This document shows positions 1-8,683 of a DNA stretch of 64,000 nt, one piece after another; position 1 is the first letter of the stretch, and each line of letters starts with the position of its first letter. This DNA comes from an uncultured Angelakisella sp. (lineage in GTDB: Bacteria; Bacillota; Clostridia; Oscillospirales; Ruminococcaceae). The notes under the pieces are model-generated. The model was not told the origin of the DNA. It ran no database searches and saw only the letters and a list, made by a program, of their open reading frames with translations. The stretch covers positions 10,524 to 74,523 of the forward strand of contig CAKSYU010000005.1 of assembly GCA_934524965.1 (NCBI GenBank), in the 5' to 3' direction. The position numbers were made by a program, and so were the translations under genes.

Positions 1-1
1 G

Positions 2-535
2 GGCTTTATCAGCTCCTTTATCCACCTGCTGGGGCTGGCGGCGGCGTGCATTGTGGCGGCGCTGCTGAGCGGCAAGGCGGCGGCATGGGTGTACGATGGC
101 TTCCTTGCGGAGCGCCTGCAGACGGCGGTAAGCGATACGCTGCGGCAGAAGCTGGCGACCTTCGCGGAGCTTTTGGACCGCATAGACCCGACCGATACCA
201 TTTCCGCTTCGGCGGGGGACGCCCTGCGCACCGTGATGGTGGCGTTTTTGACGATCGTGGCGTTTCTCATCATTTTTTTGCTGGCAATGCTGATCGTGCG
301 CGCGCTGGCAAAGCTGACCCGCAATGTGAACCGTGTGCCGGTGGTGGGCGGTGTGAACCGCGTGCTGGGCGGCGTGCTGGGCGCGGTGGAGGCATTTCTG
401 CTGTGCTATCTGCTGGGCATGGCGGTGACGGTGCTGATCACCGTGAGCGAAAACCGCTGGGGCTGGCTGAACACCGCGGTGGTGCAGCAAAGCACCATTC
501 TGAACTGGTTTGTGCAGTTCAAATTTCCTGTGTAG
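2..535 (+). CDS. CvpA family membrane protein, 5' end outside window
   Basis: The frame is open from base 2, so the true start lies upstream. A GTG at 53 is an internal codon of a hydrophobic helix and is unlikely to be the start. The visible part has a helix at the N-terminal edge, an amphipathic stretch, a strong helix (about residues 75-98), and a helix rich in Gly and Leu after a GGVNRVLGGVLGAVE segment, which is the signature region of the CvpA/colicin V production family. The protein is a polytopic membrane protein of uncertain cellular role. It ends at TAG 533-535. The next gene (ClpE-like) starts 129 bp later and is probably a separate unit. Family assignment is from the motif pattern. 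Confidence 0.7.
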   Translation, partial: GFISSFIHLLGLAAACIVAALLSGKAAAWVYDGFLAERLQTAVSDTLRQKLATFAELLDRIDPTDTISASAGDALRTVMVAFLTIVAFLIIFLLAMLIVRALAKLTRNVNRVPVVGGVNRVLGGVLGAVEAFLLCYLLGMAVTVLITVSENRWGWLNTAVVQQSTILNWFVQFKFPV

Positions 536-664
536 ATCCTGCCCGTAAACGGGCATAACAATAAAAGCTGAAAAATCCGAATGAGAAAGACATCTGCGGC
601 GGCTGCGAAAGCGCCGTAAAACGGCGGATAAGATGAGAATACCCCCACGAAAGGAAGTGGAACG

Positions 665-2962
665 ATGGATAAGAAAGATATGCTGTGCTCCCGCTGCAAA
701 AAGCGGCTGGCGGTCATTTACATGACCCGCATGGAGAACGGACAGACGGTAAGCGAGGGACTGTGCCTCAAGTGCGCCAAGGAGCTGGGTCTGAAGCCAG
801 TGGACGACCTGATGAACAAGATGGGGCTTTCCGAGGAAGACCTGGACAAGATGAGCGACCAGATGATGGAGGTCATGGGCGACATGGAGGAGGACGGCGA
901 GGACGGCTTTGAAAAAGGCGGCGCGATGCCCTTCCCCTTTATGCAGAACCTGTTTGGCGGCATGATGAACCGCGAAAAAGAGGACGGCGAGGGGGAGGAG
1001 ACCCCTACGCCCAAAAAGGAGCGGAACGAAAAGGGCGCGCCGAAGTATAAATATCTGGAAAACTACTGCGAGAACCTGACCCGCAAGGCGCGGGAGGGCA
1101 GAATGGACGCCATCATCGGGCGGGAAAAAGAGATTTACCGTGTGGTGCAGATCCTGAACCGCCGCACCAAGAACAACCCCTGCCTCATCGGTGAGCCAGG
1201 CGTCGGAAAGACCGCCATCGCCGAGGGGATCGCCCAGCGCATCGTGGAGGGCAAAGTGCCTGCCAAGATCGCCAAAAAAGAGGTCTACATGCTGGATCTG
1301 ACCGGACTGGTCGCCGGCACGCAGTTCCGCGGGCAGTTTGAAAGCCGCGTCAAGGGTCTGGTGGAGGACGTAAAGAAGCACGGCAATGTCATTCTGTTCA
1401 TTGATGAGGTGCACACGCTGGTGGGCGTGGGCGACAGCGAGGGCAGTATGAACGCCGCCAATATCTTAAAGCCCGCCCTTTCGCGCGGGGAAATTCAGGT
1501 CATCGGCGCGACGACCTTTAACGAGTACCGCAAGAACATCGAAAAGGACGCTGCGCTGGAACGCCGCTTCCAAGCCGTAAAGGTGGGGGAGCCGACCATA
1601 GAGGATACCATCGCGGTGCTGCGGGGCATCAAAAAGTATTACGAGGATTACCATCGTGTAAAGGTGAGCGACTTTATGGTGGAGCGCGCCGTCGTGCTCT
1701 CTGAGCGGTATATTCTGGATCGCTTTTTGCCCGACAAGGCGATAGACCTGCTGGACGAGGCTTGCTCGACCGCTTCTTTGGAATGTGCAGCGCAGACCGA
1801 GTACGACGGGCTTGCCGCTGAGCGGGAGGAAAAGCAGCGCCTCCTGAGCGATGTCATCAACCCCGAGGAGGGGACGGAGATCGACTATCAGCGTATGGCA
1901 GAGCTGAAAAGCGAGATCGCGCGGTTGGAGGAGCGCATGGACGCCCTGCATGACGCCGCCTTCAATTCTCCGGTGACAGAGGACCATCTGGCAAAGGTCA
2001 TTGAGCTGTGGAGCGGGATCCCCGCCAGCAAGGTGAAGGAAAGCGAGCTGCAGAAGGTGGCGGATCTGGAAAGCCGCCTCAAAAAGCGGATCATCGGGCA
2101 GGACGAGGCGGTGAATGCCGTAGCCGCAGCCGTGCGCCGCAGCCGGATCCGGCTTTCCGCCAAAAAGCGTCCGGCTTCGTTTATCTTTGTGGGACCTACC
2201 GGCGTGGGTAAGACCGAGCTGGTGAAGGTGCTCTCCGAGGAGATGTTCAACAATGTGGAGCCGCTGATCCGGCTGGATATGTCGGAATTTATGGAGAAAC
2301 ATTCCGTCTCGCGCATCATCGGTTCGCCTCCCGGCTATGTAGGCTATGATGAGGCAGGACAGTTGACCGAAAAGGTGCGCCGCAGACCCTATTCCATCGT
2401 GCTGTTTGATGAGATAGAGAAGGCGCACCCCGATGTGATGAATATTCTGCTGCAGATTTTGGACGAGGGACGCATCACCGATGCGCAGGGGCGGCAGATC
2501 TCCTTTGAGAATACCATCATCATTATGACCAGCAACGCGGGCAGCGAGCGGCAGGGCAGCGCCCTGGGCTTTGATAAGACCCGCTATGACGACGCCCGTG
2601 ACAAGGCGGAGACCTCGCTACGGGAGTTCCTGCGCCCTGAGTTTATCGCCCGTGTGGACGAAGTGGTGGTGTTCCGCCCGCTGACTGAGGAGGATATGCA
2701 GAAGATTGCCGCCCTGATGCTGGAGGAGCTGCGGCAGGGACTTGCCGAGCGGGATATAAAGTTTGTCTGGGACGACGGCGTGCTGTGGCTGGCGGCTGGC
2801 GAAGCCTACGGGCACAAGAGCGGCGCCAGAGATTTGCGCAATGTGCTGCGGCGTCGGGTGGAGGATCCCATCTGTGCGCTGCTCGCCGGCTGCCCTGAGC
2901 AGCCGCCTGCGCTGATCCACGCGGAGGAGAAGGATGGCGAAATAGTGCTGGTGACGGCGTAA
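665..2962 (+). CDS. clpE: ClpE-type AAA+ unfoldase with N-terminal zinc finger
   Basis: 765 residues. The N-terminus carries a four-Cys zinc finger (C8, C11, C34, C37), then an acidic, Met-rich linker. AAA+ module 1 has Walker A GEPGVGKT near residue 176 and a Walker B ending LFIDEVH. A coiled-coil middle segment (about 385-430) follows, and AAA+ module 2 has Walker A GPTGVGKT near 510. The zinc finger replacing the Clp-N repeats is the hallmark of ClpE, which unfolds substrates for the ClpP peptidase under stress. ClpC is the main alternative, but ClpC lacks the zinc finger. A good ribosome site (AAGGAAGTGG) precedes the ATG. No CtsR gene is adjacent. A 29-codon membrane peptide follows 15 bp downstream. 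Confidence 0.88.
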   Translation: MDKKDMLCSRCKKRLAVIYMTRMENGQTVSEGLCLKCAKELGLKPVDDLMNKMGLSEEDLDKMSDQMMEVMGDMEEDGEDGFEKGGAMPFPFMQNLFGGMMNREKEDGEGEETPTPKKERNEKGAPKYKYLENYCENLTRKAREGRMDAIIGREKEIYRVVQILNRRTKNNPCLIGEPGVGKTAIAEGIAQRIVEGKVPAKIAKKEVYMLDLTGLVAGTQFRGQFESRVKGLVEDVKKHGNVILFIDEVHTLVGVGDSEGSMNAANILKPALSRGEIQVIGATTFNEYRKNIEKDAALERRFQAVKVGEPTIEDTIAVLRGIKKYYEDYHRVKVSDFMVERAVVLSERYILDRFLPDKAIDLLDEACSTASLECAAQTEYDGLAAEREEKQRLLSDVINPEEGTEIDYQRMAELKSEIARLEERMDALHDAAFNSPVTEDHLAKVIELWSGIPASKVKESELQKVADLESRLKKRIIGQDEAVNAVAAAVRRSRIRLSAKKRPASFIFVGPTGVGKTELVKVLSEEMFNNVEPLIRLDMSEFMEKHSVSRIIGSPPGYVGYDEAGQLTEKVRRRPYSIVLFDEIEKAHPDVMNILLQILDEGRITDAQGRQISFENTIIIMTSNAGSERQGSALGFDKTRYDDARDKAETSLREFLRPEFIARVDEVVVFRPLTEEDMQKIAALMLEELRQGLAERDIKFVWDDGVLWLAAGEAYGHKSGARDLRNVLRRRVEDPICALLAGCPEQPPALIHAEEKDGEIVLVTA

Positions 2963-2977
2963 GGAGGAGACAACAAG

Positions 2978-3067
2978 ATGGACAAAGTAAAACGCATCGT
3001 GGCGCTGATCTTAGCGATCCTGATCGCGCTGAGCGCCGGCAGCTATCTGTTCTTTACGCTGCTGTAA
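2978..3067 (+). CDS. 29-residue single-span membrane peptide downstream of clpE
   Basis: ATG at 2978 follows a near-perfect ribosome site (AAGGAGGAGA at 2961-2970, overlapping the clpE stop). The frame encodes 29 residues: a short basic head (MDKVKR), one hydrophobic helix of about 20 residues, and a stop at 3065-3067. A Rho-independent terminator follows directly, so the reading frame is the last cistron of the clpE transcript. It resembles no family I can name. The ribosome site, positive-inside topology and position between stop and terminator support translation. A regulator or anchor of the ClpE machine is possible but is speculation. Confidence 0.6.
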   Translation: MDKVKRIVALILAILIALSAGSYLFFTLL

Positions 3068-3087
3068 GCCGGCACTGAAAAAAGAGG

Positions 3088-3125
3088 AATTCCCCCTTGC
3101 CCGTTTGGGTGAGGGGGATTTTTTG
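3088..3125 (+). terminator. Rho-independent terminator of clpE unit
   Basis: A stem pairs TCCCCCTTGCCC-like bases (from 3091) with GGGTGAGGGGGA (to 3118) around a short loop, followed by a run of six T. It lies 20 bp after the small-peptide stop. Confidence 0.85.
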
Positions 3126-3150
3126 GCGTGGGAACTGAGACGGGAGAGGG

Positions 3151-3244
3151 GGCGGCAGGCAGCGCGGCGCAGCCGCGCTGCCCCGCCCGCCGTAAGGCGG
3201 GCGGGGCATGGCTCCGAGCCGACAGGCGAGGAGCGCCTGCCGCC
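3151..3244. repeat. Cloverleaf-type GC repeat, copy 1
   Basis: Outer arms GGCGGCAGGC (3151-3160) and GCCTGCCGCC (3235-3244) enclose three hairpins in series: AGCGCGGC/GCCGCGCT, a 12-bp stem GCCCCGCCCGCC/GGCGGGCGGGGC with loop GTAA, and an imperfect GCTCCGAGCC/GGCGAGGAGC. It is intergenic. See the finding on the repeat family. Confidence 0.75.
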
Positions 3245-3346
3245 CCCATCGACCTGCGGCGGGCAGGGACCGGCGGGGGGAAGCCCATAAAGAAAAGCCC
3301 CGCGGGAGGGCAAAATGCCGACCCGTGGGGCAGTCCCGAAAGGGGA

Positions 3347-4468
3347 TCAATCGCAGAGGACATAGAGGTAGATGTAGGGACGGGTATATTCGTCGAATTC
3401 CTCCTCGGGGTCGGTCTGGAACGAGCAGATGATGCGCAGGGCGCCGACGGTCTCGGAGAGGTAGATCTCATCGTAATAGGTGCCGGAAAGGAACGCTTCG
3501 CGGAATTCCTGTGAAAGTTGGCAGGCGGTAAGCAGTTCGGAGCTTTCGGCGGGGGCGGTAGTCTTGCGCAGGGCGCGGCTGAGTGTTTCAAAGTCCTTTT
3601 CCACGCGGCTGAGGTTTTCCTCGGGGCTCAGGGAGAGATCAATTTCCTCATCGTAGGAGACGCTTTCGATCTCGCCAGTTTTGGTGAGGGAGACATAGGC
3701 ATAGCAGCGCTCATCATCGGTAAGCATTCCACGCAGGTAACCGGAGACGCGATAGCCATAGCTTTGGTAGCGCTCGGTGGGATCATCGGCATAGATGGCT
3801 TCACAGACGGGATCGAGCGCTGCCGAGATATTCCCGATCCGCACGGCGACAAGGGCAGCGTTCTGCTGCTTTACCTCATTCGCTTCGACATACTGGGGAA
3901 TATACACCCCGATGAGCACCACCAGCGGGATAAGAATAAGAGCAAGGCGCAGCTTTTTGGTATCGGGGATAGGGACATGGTAGGCTTCCGCCACCGCTTC
4001 GGCATTGGCGGCAAGCTCCGCCAACATGGCGCCGGCAGTGGCAACGGCACCAATGGCTCCGGCGACCTCGGCAGCGGCGCCTGCTGTCCGCACCCCCTTG
4101 CGGCTGCTTTTTTGCATCATGCGGCCGGCGGCGCCCATGGCAAGGGAACCGGCGGCAGCGCCGGAGTAATCGCTTTGACGCTGGGAGACAGTCCGTCGAC
4201 ACGCCAGCTCCGCCCATTCCGCCTTGCGCATGCCGAAGCGGGTGCTGAGGGTACAGAAGCAGAAAAGGAACAGATAAACGACAACAAAGGCAAGGTAAAC
4301 ATAAAGCCCAAACGGGGTAAAGCCCTCGTGGTAAAATACAATGTCATCAAGCATTTCCAGCAGGATAAAGGGGACGCCGAGCACCAGCGCCATAATAACC
4401 GCCGTAATGGCGATGCGCGAACGGCGGCAATAGCGAACGATGAGCTTTTCTTCGCGGTCGGTCAGCAT
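3347..4468 (-). CDS. Hypothetical three-helix membrane protein
   Basis: 373 residues, not recognised. Two hydrophobic helices lie near residues 18-36 and 54-75 with a short polar hairpin between them. A Gly/Ala-rich stretch (about 103-165, with repeated AGA/GAIGAVA-like runs) follows, then a third helix around 182-198. The remaining roughly 175 residues form a polar, acidic C-terminal domain that would lie outside the membrane if the first helix enters from the cytoplasm. The Gly/Ala stretch looks like a membrane-associated or amphipathic segment. The start has AGGAGG spaced about 9 nt from ATG. A TATAAT-like -10 lies 25-30 bp upstream on the minus strand. It appears monocistronic. Confidence 0.65.
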   Translation of the reverse strand: MLTDREEKLIVRYCRRSRIAITAVIMALVLGVPFILLEMLDDIVFYHEGFTPFGLYVYLAFVVVYLFLFCFCTLSTRFGMRKAEWAELACRRTVSQRQSDYSGAAAGSLAMGAAGRMMQKSSRKGVRTAGAAAEVAGAIGAVATAGAMLAELAANAEAVAEAYHVPIPDTKKLRLALILIPLVVLIGVYIPQYVEANEVKQQNAALVAVRIGNISAALDPVCEAIYADDPTERYQSYGYRVSGYLRGMLTDDERCYAYVSLTKTGEIESVSYDEEIDLSLSPEENLSRVEKDFETLSRALRKTTAPAESSELLTACQLSQEFREAFLSGTYYDEIYLSETVGALRIICSFQTDPEEEFDEYTRPYIYLYVLCD

Positions 4469-4551
4469 AAGGGAGGAGCCTCCTGTAAGGGGATATTATA
4501 AGCATATTTTAGCGTATTGCGGGACGGAGGGCAAGAGGGAGACAACAGAAT

Positions 4552-4597
4552 AAAACAGCGGGAGCCGCCGCAAAAAACGGCGACTCCTGCTGCTTTT
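4552..4597 (-). terminator. Terminator of the phn/nucleotidase operon
   Basis: Directly after the minus-strand stop at 4598, a stem pairs CAGCAGGAGTCGCCG with CGGCGGCTCCCGCTG and is followed by TTTTATT in the minus direction. The plus direction also has six T, so it may work both ways. Confidence 0.75.
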
Positions 4598-6112
4598 TTA
4601 TCTGACACAAAAGTTACTGGAGGCAAGTGGAATATCACCGCCGTGCTGCCGGAAGTATTCCAGCAGCAGATCGGACATTTCGGTGGCGATCTCCCGCACC
4701 ACGGGGCAGCCGACATAGCAATCGTACCCGCCGGTGCCGCTGGCGCGGTAGCTATTCAGGCAGATGGTGAATTCATCGGTATCGGCGACGGGACGCCCCT
4801 TTACCGAGAGGGAGACGACCCGCTGCCCGACCGGACGGGAGATATCATAGGTGTAGGAGACACCGGCGTAGTAATCGTAGTTGTAGTGCTCCACCTTCGG
4901 CTCCAAAAAGCAATCCGAGACCCGCAGGGAGCCATCTGTGCCGCGGGTGAAGTAGGCGGCGCTGCGCTCCATCGCCTCGCGCAGGACAGCGCCGGTGATG
5001 CGCAGCACGGTGAGGGTATTGGTGTAGGGGTAGGCGATGAGCAGATCCCGACGGCGCACGACCTGCGGCAGACCGGCGACATCATTGGCAAGGCTGGCGG
5101 CGGAAAGATCTGCTCCGCTGACCTCCAGCTGCACGGCATTGAACAGATCGGCAAGCCCGCTGCCCTCCGCCGCCATATGCAGGGGGGTATCCGGCAGCAG
5201 TGCGTGCGGCAGATGACCGACCACCTGATCCAGCCAGTTCTGCGCGCCGTGCTCCATCTCGGAGAACTGCCGCAGCCACCGGGGGCGGCAGTCGCCGCCG
5301 GCGGGAATGGTACGGCTGGAGAAGTGCTTTTCGGCACTGCGGACGACGGCTTCGATTTGCAGGAACTCCTGCCCGCGGTCGGCGGGCTGCACCACAAAGG
5401 TGCCGTTTACCATCTGCCCCGGCACCGACATATGCTGGTGACCGGTAAGCAGCATATCGAAATCAAGCTCTTGACAGATGCGGTAGGCGACATTTTCGTG
5501 GGTGGAGGAGAGCACACGACCGGTGGCAAGGTCACGCTCGAACCCGCCGTGGTAGACACAGAGGGTGAGATCGACCTGCGGGCGCAGCTCCTCCAGCGCC
5601 GCGGCAGCGGCAGGGATCGGATCGGAGATGGTGATGCCGGAGAGATGCTCCGGACGCTCCCAGATGTTCACATAGTCGGTGACGATGCCGACGATGCCGA
5701 TACGCAGTCCGTTTTCCAGCGTGTGGATACGGGCTGGGTAGCGAATGCCCTCGCCCTCCCAGCGGATATTCTGACAGACGCAGCGGGCGCGCAGCGCCTG
5801 CAGGTAGCTATCCAGGTAGGACATACCGTAATTAAAATCGTGGTTGCCCAGTGTGACATAGTCGTAGCCGCAGCAGTTCATCATCTCGGCAAAGGGGGCG
5901 GCGTTTTTCAGGGTATCATGGCAGAAGGCGCCCAAAGGGGAGCCCTGCAGCAGGTCGCCGCCATCAATGATGAGGGTGTTGCCATCGCGGGTGAAGCGGC
6001 TGGCGCACTTGAACAGACCGAGATCCCGCTCCTCGCGGCTGCGGTAATCGGTGGGATAGATATAGGCGTGAAGATCGGAAGTGAAAAAGACCGTCAGTTT
6101 TTTACTTTCCAT
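4598..6112 (-). CDS. 5'-nucleotidase / 2',3'-cyclic phosphodiesterase family metallophosphoesterase
   Basis: 504 residues. The N-terminal metallophosphatase domain shows the dimetal ligands in order: SDLHAY (D-x-H), GGDLLQGS, LGNHDFNYG and TGHQHMS. The C-terminal half (from about residue 270) corresponds to the 5'-nucleotidase substrate-binding domain, including an NxxRASGTGGYD-like segment. The family (UshA/YfkN-type) removes phosphate from nucleotides or related esters. No signal peptide is present, so it should act in the cytoplasm, unlike classical UshA. It starts 2 bp after the second PhnE stop and is the last gene of the transporter operon. A role in processing the imported phosphorus compound is inferred. 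Confidence 0.85.
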   Translation of the reverse strand: MESKKLTVFFTSDLHAYIYPTDYRSREERDLGLFKCASRFTRDGNTLIIDGGDLLQGSPLGAFCHDTLKNAAPFAEMMNCCGYDYVTLGNHDFNYGMSYLDSYLQALRARCVCQNIRWEGEGIRYPARIHTLENGLRIGIVGIVTDYVNIWERPEHLSGITISDPIPAAAAALEELRPQVDLTLCVYHGGFERDLATGRVLSSTHENVAYRICQELDFDMLLTGHQHMSVPGQMVNGTFVVQPADRGQEFLQIEAVVRSAEKHFSSRTIPAGGDCRPRWLRQFSEMEHGAQNWLDQVVGHLPHALLPDTPLHMAAEGSGLADLFNAVQLEVSGADLSAASLANDVAGLPQVVRRRDLLIAYPYTNTLTVLRITGAVLREAMERSAAYFTRGTDGSLRVSDCFLEPKVEHYNYDYYAGVSYTYDISRPVGQRVVSLSVKGRPVADTDEFTICLNSYRASGTGGYDCYVGCPVVREIATEMSDLLLEYFRQHGGDIPLASSNFCVR

Positions 6113-6114
6113 AA

Positions 6115-6921
6115 TTACCCCCGTGCCAGCCGGACGCGGATCTTGGCGGAGATGGCTTCGATGATGAGTACCAGAATGATAAGTCCCAGCAGGATAGCGC
6201 CGACCTCGTTCCAGCGGTAGCTGCTCATGGCAAAGATGAGCGGCGCGCCGATACCGCCGGCACCGACAAGACCCAGCACGGTGGCATCGCGCAGGTTCAT
6301 ATCAAAGCGGTAGATGATGGTGGAGGTAAAATCGGCGGTGAGCTGCGGCAGGATACCGTAGCGGATCTTCTGGAAGGTGGTGCAGCCGGCGGCGTCTAAG
6401 GATTCCAGAATACGCTTATCCAGATCCTCGATGCTTTCGATGAACATTTTGGAGACCATGCCGATGGAGCACAGCGACATGGTAAGCAGTCCCGCAAAGG
6501 GTCCCGGACCGGTGACACGGATAAACATAAGCCCGTAAACAAAGGCGGGAACGGTGCGGATAGCGGCAATGAGGGTGCGCCCGATCAAGGCGACGGGACG
6601 GGGCACCAGATTGCTGGCGGAAAGGAAGGAGAGCGGCAGCGAGATGACCGCGCCGACAATGGTGCCGAGGAACGCGATGCAGAAGGTCTCCAGCAGCAGG
6701 TAGGGCACGCCGTTGGTGCCAAGAGTGAACAGCAGCTTGGAGGAGGGGTGGAAGATGCCGGAGAGAATGTTTTTGGCGACCTCCAGCCCGTTGCCGGTGG
6801 CATTGCTGATGCGTACCGCCGAGGCGGACCACGCTAAGAGGCACGCGACGATAAAGGCGGCAAGCAGCTGCCAGATCCATGTTTTAGGGGCGGAGGCATA
6901 TGCCTTTTGAATTTTATTCAC
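6115..6921 (-). CDS. phnE: Phosphonate-type ABC transporter permease 2
   Basis: 268 residues with five to six membrane helices. The binding-protein-dependent permease signature is seen near the C-terminus (VLGLVGAGGIGAPLIFAMSSYRWNEVGAILLG), containing the EAA-loop GAGGIG. It starts 13 bp after the first permease and is tightly followed by the nucleotidase gene. Two PhnE-like subunits form the membrane channel of phosphonate/phosphite importers when each is a single-domain protein. Ribosome site AAAGGAGGG precedes ATG. Confidence 0.87.
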   Translation of the reverse strand: MNKIQKAYASAPKTWIWQLLAAFIVACLLAWSASAVRISNATGNGLEVAKNILSGIFHPSSKLLFTLGTNGVPYLLLETFCIAFLGTIVGAVISLPLSFLSASNLVPRPVALIGRTLIAAIRTVPAFVYGLMFIRVTGPGPFAGLLTMSLCSIGMVSKMFIESIEDLDKRILESLDAAGCTTFQKIRYGILPQLTADFTSTIIYRFDMNLRDATVLGLVGAGGIGAPLIFAMSSYRWNEVGAILLGLIILVLIIEAISAKIRVRLARG

Positions 6922-6934
6922 AGCGATCCCTCCT

Positions 6935-7756
6935 TTAAGTCAGGCGCTTGCGCAGGGCATGGCTGATCCCCTCGATGATGAGCACGGTGATAAAGAGGAC
7001 AATGAGGATCATGCCAAGGCTGTCATATTCGCGCCAGCCGATTTTTTCATTCATGATAAGTCCCAGACCGCCGGCGCCCACATAGCCCAGAATGGAGGCA
7101 TAGCGGACATTGCCCTCCAGACAGAAGAGCGAGACGGAAAGGTAGGTGGGCAGCACCTGCGGGAATACCGCGGTGGTAAAGGCGCGCATACGGGTGGCGC
7201 CCAGCGCCTCCATCGCCTCAAAGGGTCCCATATCCACGGTCTCGATGACCTCGAAGAGCTGCTTGCCCACATAGGCAAAGGTGAACACGGCAATGGCACA
7301 GGTGCCTGCCATGGTGCCCAAGCCGAAGATGTAGGTGGCGATAAGCGCACAGACCAGCGTGGGCAGGGTGCGCACCAGACTGAGGAACAGCCGCACGACC
7401 GAGACCACAAAACGGTTGGTGACGATATTGCTGGCGGCGGCGATGGCAAAGGGAACGGCAAGCACCGCGCCGATAAAGGAGCCGAGGAAGGACATCTTGA
7501 TGGTATCCCACAGCGGCGACCAGATTTTGGAGAGATAGGCGGTATTGGGCGGGAACATGGCGACCAGGATATCGAAGAACTTGCTGCCCTTTTTGACCAG
7601 AACCGTGAAATTAAAGCCAGTGATGCGGACGGAGACCGCCCCCAGCAGCAGAATGATGAGAAGCACGAGCCACGCACGGCTGCGCTTTTCCTCTACCACG
7701 GCGCCGCTGGGCAGGGTGTAGCGGCGGGGCTTGAAGATGCGGTCATAAAGGCTCAT
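6935..7756 (-). CDS. phnE: Phosphonate-type ABC transporter permease 1
   Basis: 273 residues. A cytoplasmic head of about 30 residues precedes the first helix. Several further helices follow, then the permease loop ILGYVGAGGLGLIMNE near residue 225. It is homologous to, but not a duplicate of, the downstream permease. The start codon overlaps the stop of the ATPase gene (ATGA at 7753-7756), indicating translational coupling with PhnC. Confidence 0.87.
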   Translation of the reverse strand: MSLYDRIFKPRRYTLPSGAVVEEKRSRAWLVLLIILLLGAVSVRITGFNFTVLVKKGSKFFDILVAMFPPNTAYLSKIWSPLWDTIKMSFLGSFIGAVLAVPFAIAAASNIVTNRFVVSVVRLFLSLVRTLPTLVCALIATYIFGLGTMAGTCAIAVFTFAYVGKQLFEVIETVDMGPFEAMEALGATRMRAFTTAVFPQVLPTYLSVSLFCLEGNVRYASILGYVGAGGLGLIMNEKIGWREYDSLGMILIVLFITVLIIEGISHALRKRLT

Positions 7757-8511
7757 GCGGTCGCCTCCGTTTCCGGTTCTTCGCCGTAGATGGCATCGAG
7801 AACGGTCTGATCCACCTGCTTGGAGGGACCGTCGTAAACAATGCGTCCGGCACGGATCCCGATGATGCGGTCGGCGTATTCGATCGCCAGCTCCACATGG
7901 TGGATATTGAGCAGAATGGAGATGCCCATTTCCTTATTGATGCGGACGAAATCCTGCATGACCTGACGGGCGGTGACAGGGTCCAGCGCGGCGACAGGCT
8001 CATCTGCCAGAATGATGCGGGGATCCTGCGTTAGGGTGCGCGCCAGCGCCACACGCTGCTGCTGACCGCCGGAGAGCTGATCGGCGCGGATGTATGCCTT
8101 ATCCAGAATGCCGACCTTATCAAGCGATTCCAGCGCCTTCATTTTGTCCTCCCGACGGAAAACGCCCAGCAGCACCCGCCAGAAGGGCATATCCGGCACG
8201 CAGGCGGAAAGCACATTCTTGATGACGGTGGTGCGGGTGACCAGATTGAAGGACTGGAACACCATGCCGATGCCGCGGCGGAAGCGGCGCAGGCTTTTGC
8301 CGGAAAGGGTGCTGACATCGATGCCGTTGACGGTGAGGGTGCCGGAGGTGATGCGGTGCATACGGTTGACGGAACGCAGCAGGGTGGATTTACCGGCGCC
8401 GGAGCGACCGATAATGGCGACGAATTCGCCATCCTGAATAGTCAGGTTCACATCGTCCAGCCCCACCGTGCCGTTGGGGTACACCTTGGATACATGGTCA
8501 AATTGAATCAT
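7753..8511 (-). CDS. phnC: Phosphonate-type ABC transporter ATPase
   Basis: 252 residues from the ATG at 8511, chosen over an upstream in-frame start because GAGGAG lies just before it and homologues begin with the same MIQFDHVSKVYPNG-type segment. Walker A is GRSGAGKST, the ABC signature is LSGGQQQRVALAR, Walker B is ILADEPVAALD, and the switch His is in NIHHVEL. The Q-loop region RRGIGMVFQSFNLV is typical of the PhnC family, which energises import of phosphonates, phosphite or related oxyanions. Confidence 0.9.
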   Translation of the reverse strand: MIQFDHVSKVYPNGTVGLDDVNLTIQDGEFVAIIGRSGAGKSTLLRSVNRMHRITSGTLTVNGIDVSTLSGKSLRRFRRGIGMVFQSFNLVTRTTVIKNVLSACVPDMPFWRVLLGVFRREDKMKALESLDKVGILDKAYIRADQLSGGQQQRVALARTLTQDPRIILADEPVAALDPVTARQVMQDFVRINKEMGISILLNIHHVELAIEYADRIIGIRAGRIVYDGPSKQVDQTVLDAIYGEEPETEATA

Positions 8512-8553
8512 ACGGACTCCTCTTTTGCTGATATGATAGAATACGGTTTTTCC

Positions 8554-8652
8554 CTGACCGGAACCCGCGTCGGGCAACACGGGCTCCGGTCAGAGAAAAA
8601 GGCGGGGAGGACCGCACAGCGAAAAGCAGGGTGCTGTGCTTGTCCTCCCCGC
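8554..8652 (-). promoter_or_regulatory. Two strong stem-loops between phnD and phnC
   Basis: The 172-bp gap between phnD and phnC holds two hairpins: CTGACCGG/CCGGTCAG (8554-8593, with an inner CCCG/CGGG stem) and GCGGGGAGGAC/GTCCTCCCCGC (8602-8652, with an inner GCACAGC/GCTGTGC stem). Neither is followed by a good T run on the minus strand. Known parallels in transporter operons suggest they protect the binding-protein mRNA 3' end and lower expression of the downstream membrane genes. That role is inferred. Confidence 0.6.
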
Positions 8653-8683
8653 ATATGGGATAGGGAATGGAAAACCGAAAGGT

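Noticed and set aside
4517..6220. A 567-codon plus-strand frame opposite the nucleotidase
   Set aside because: Antisense shadow; the minus-strand gene has all phosphoesterase motifs.
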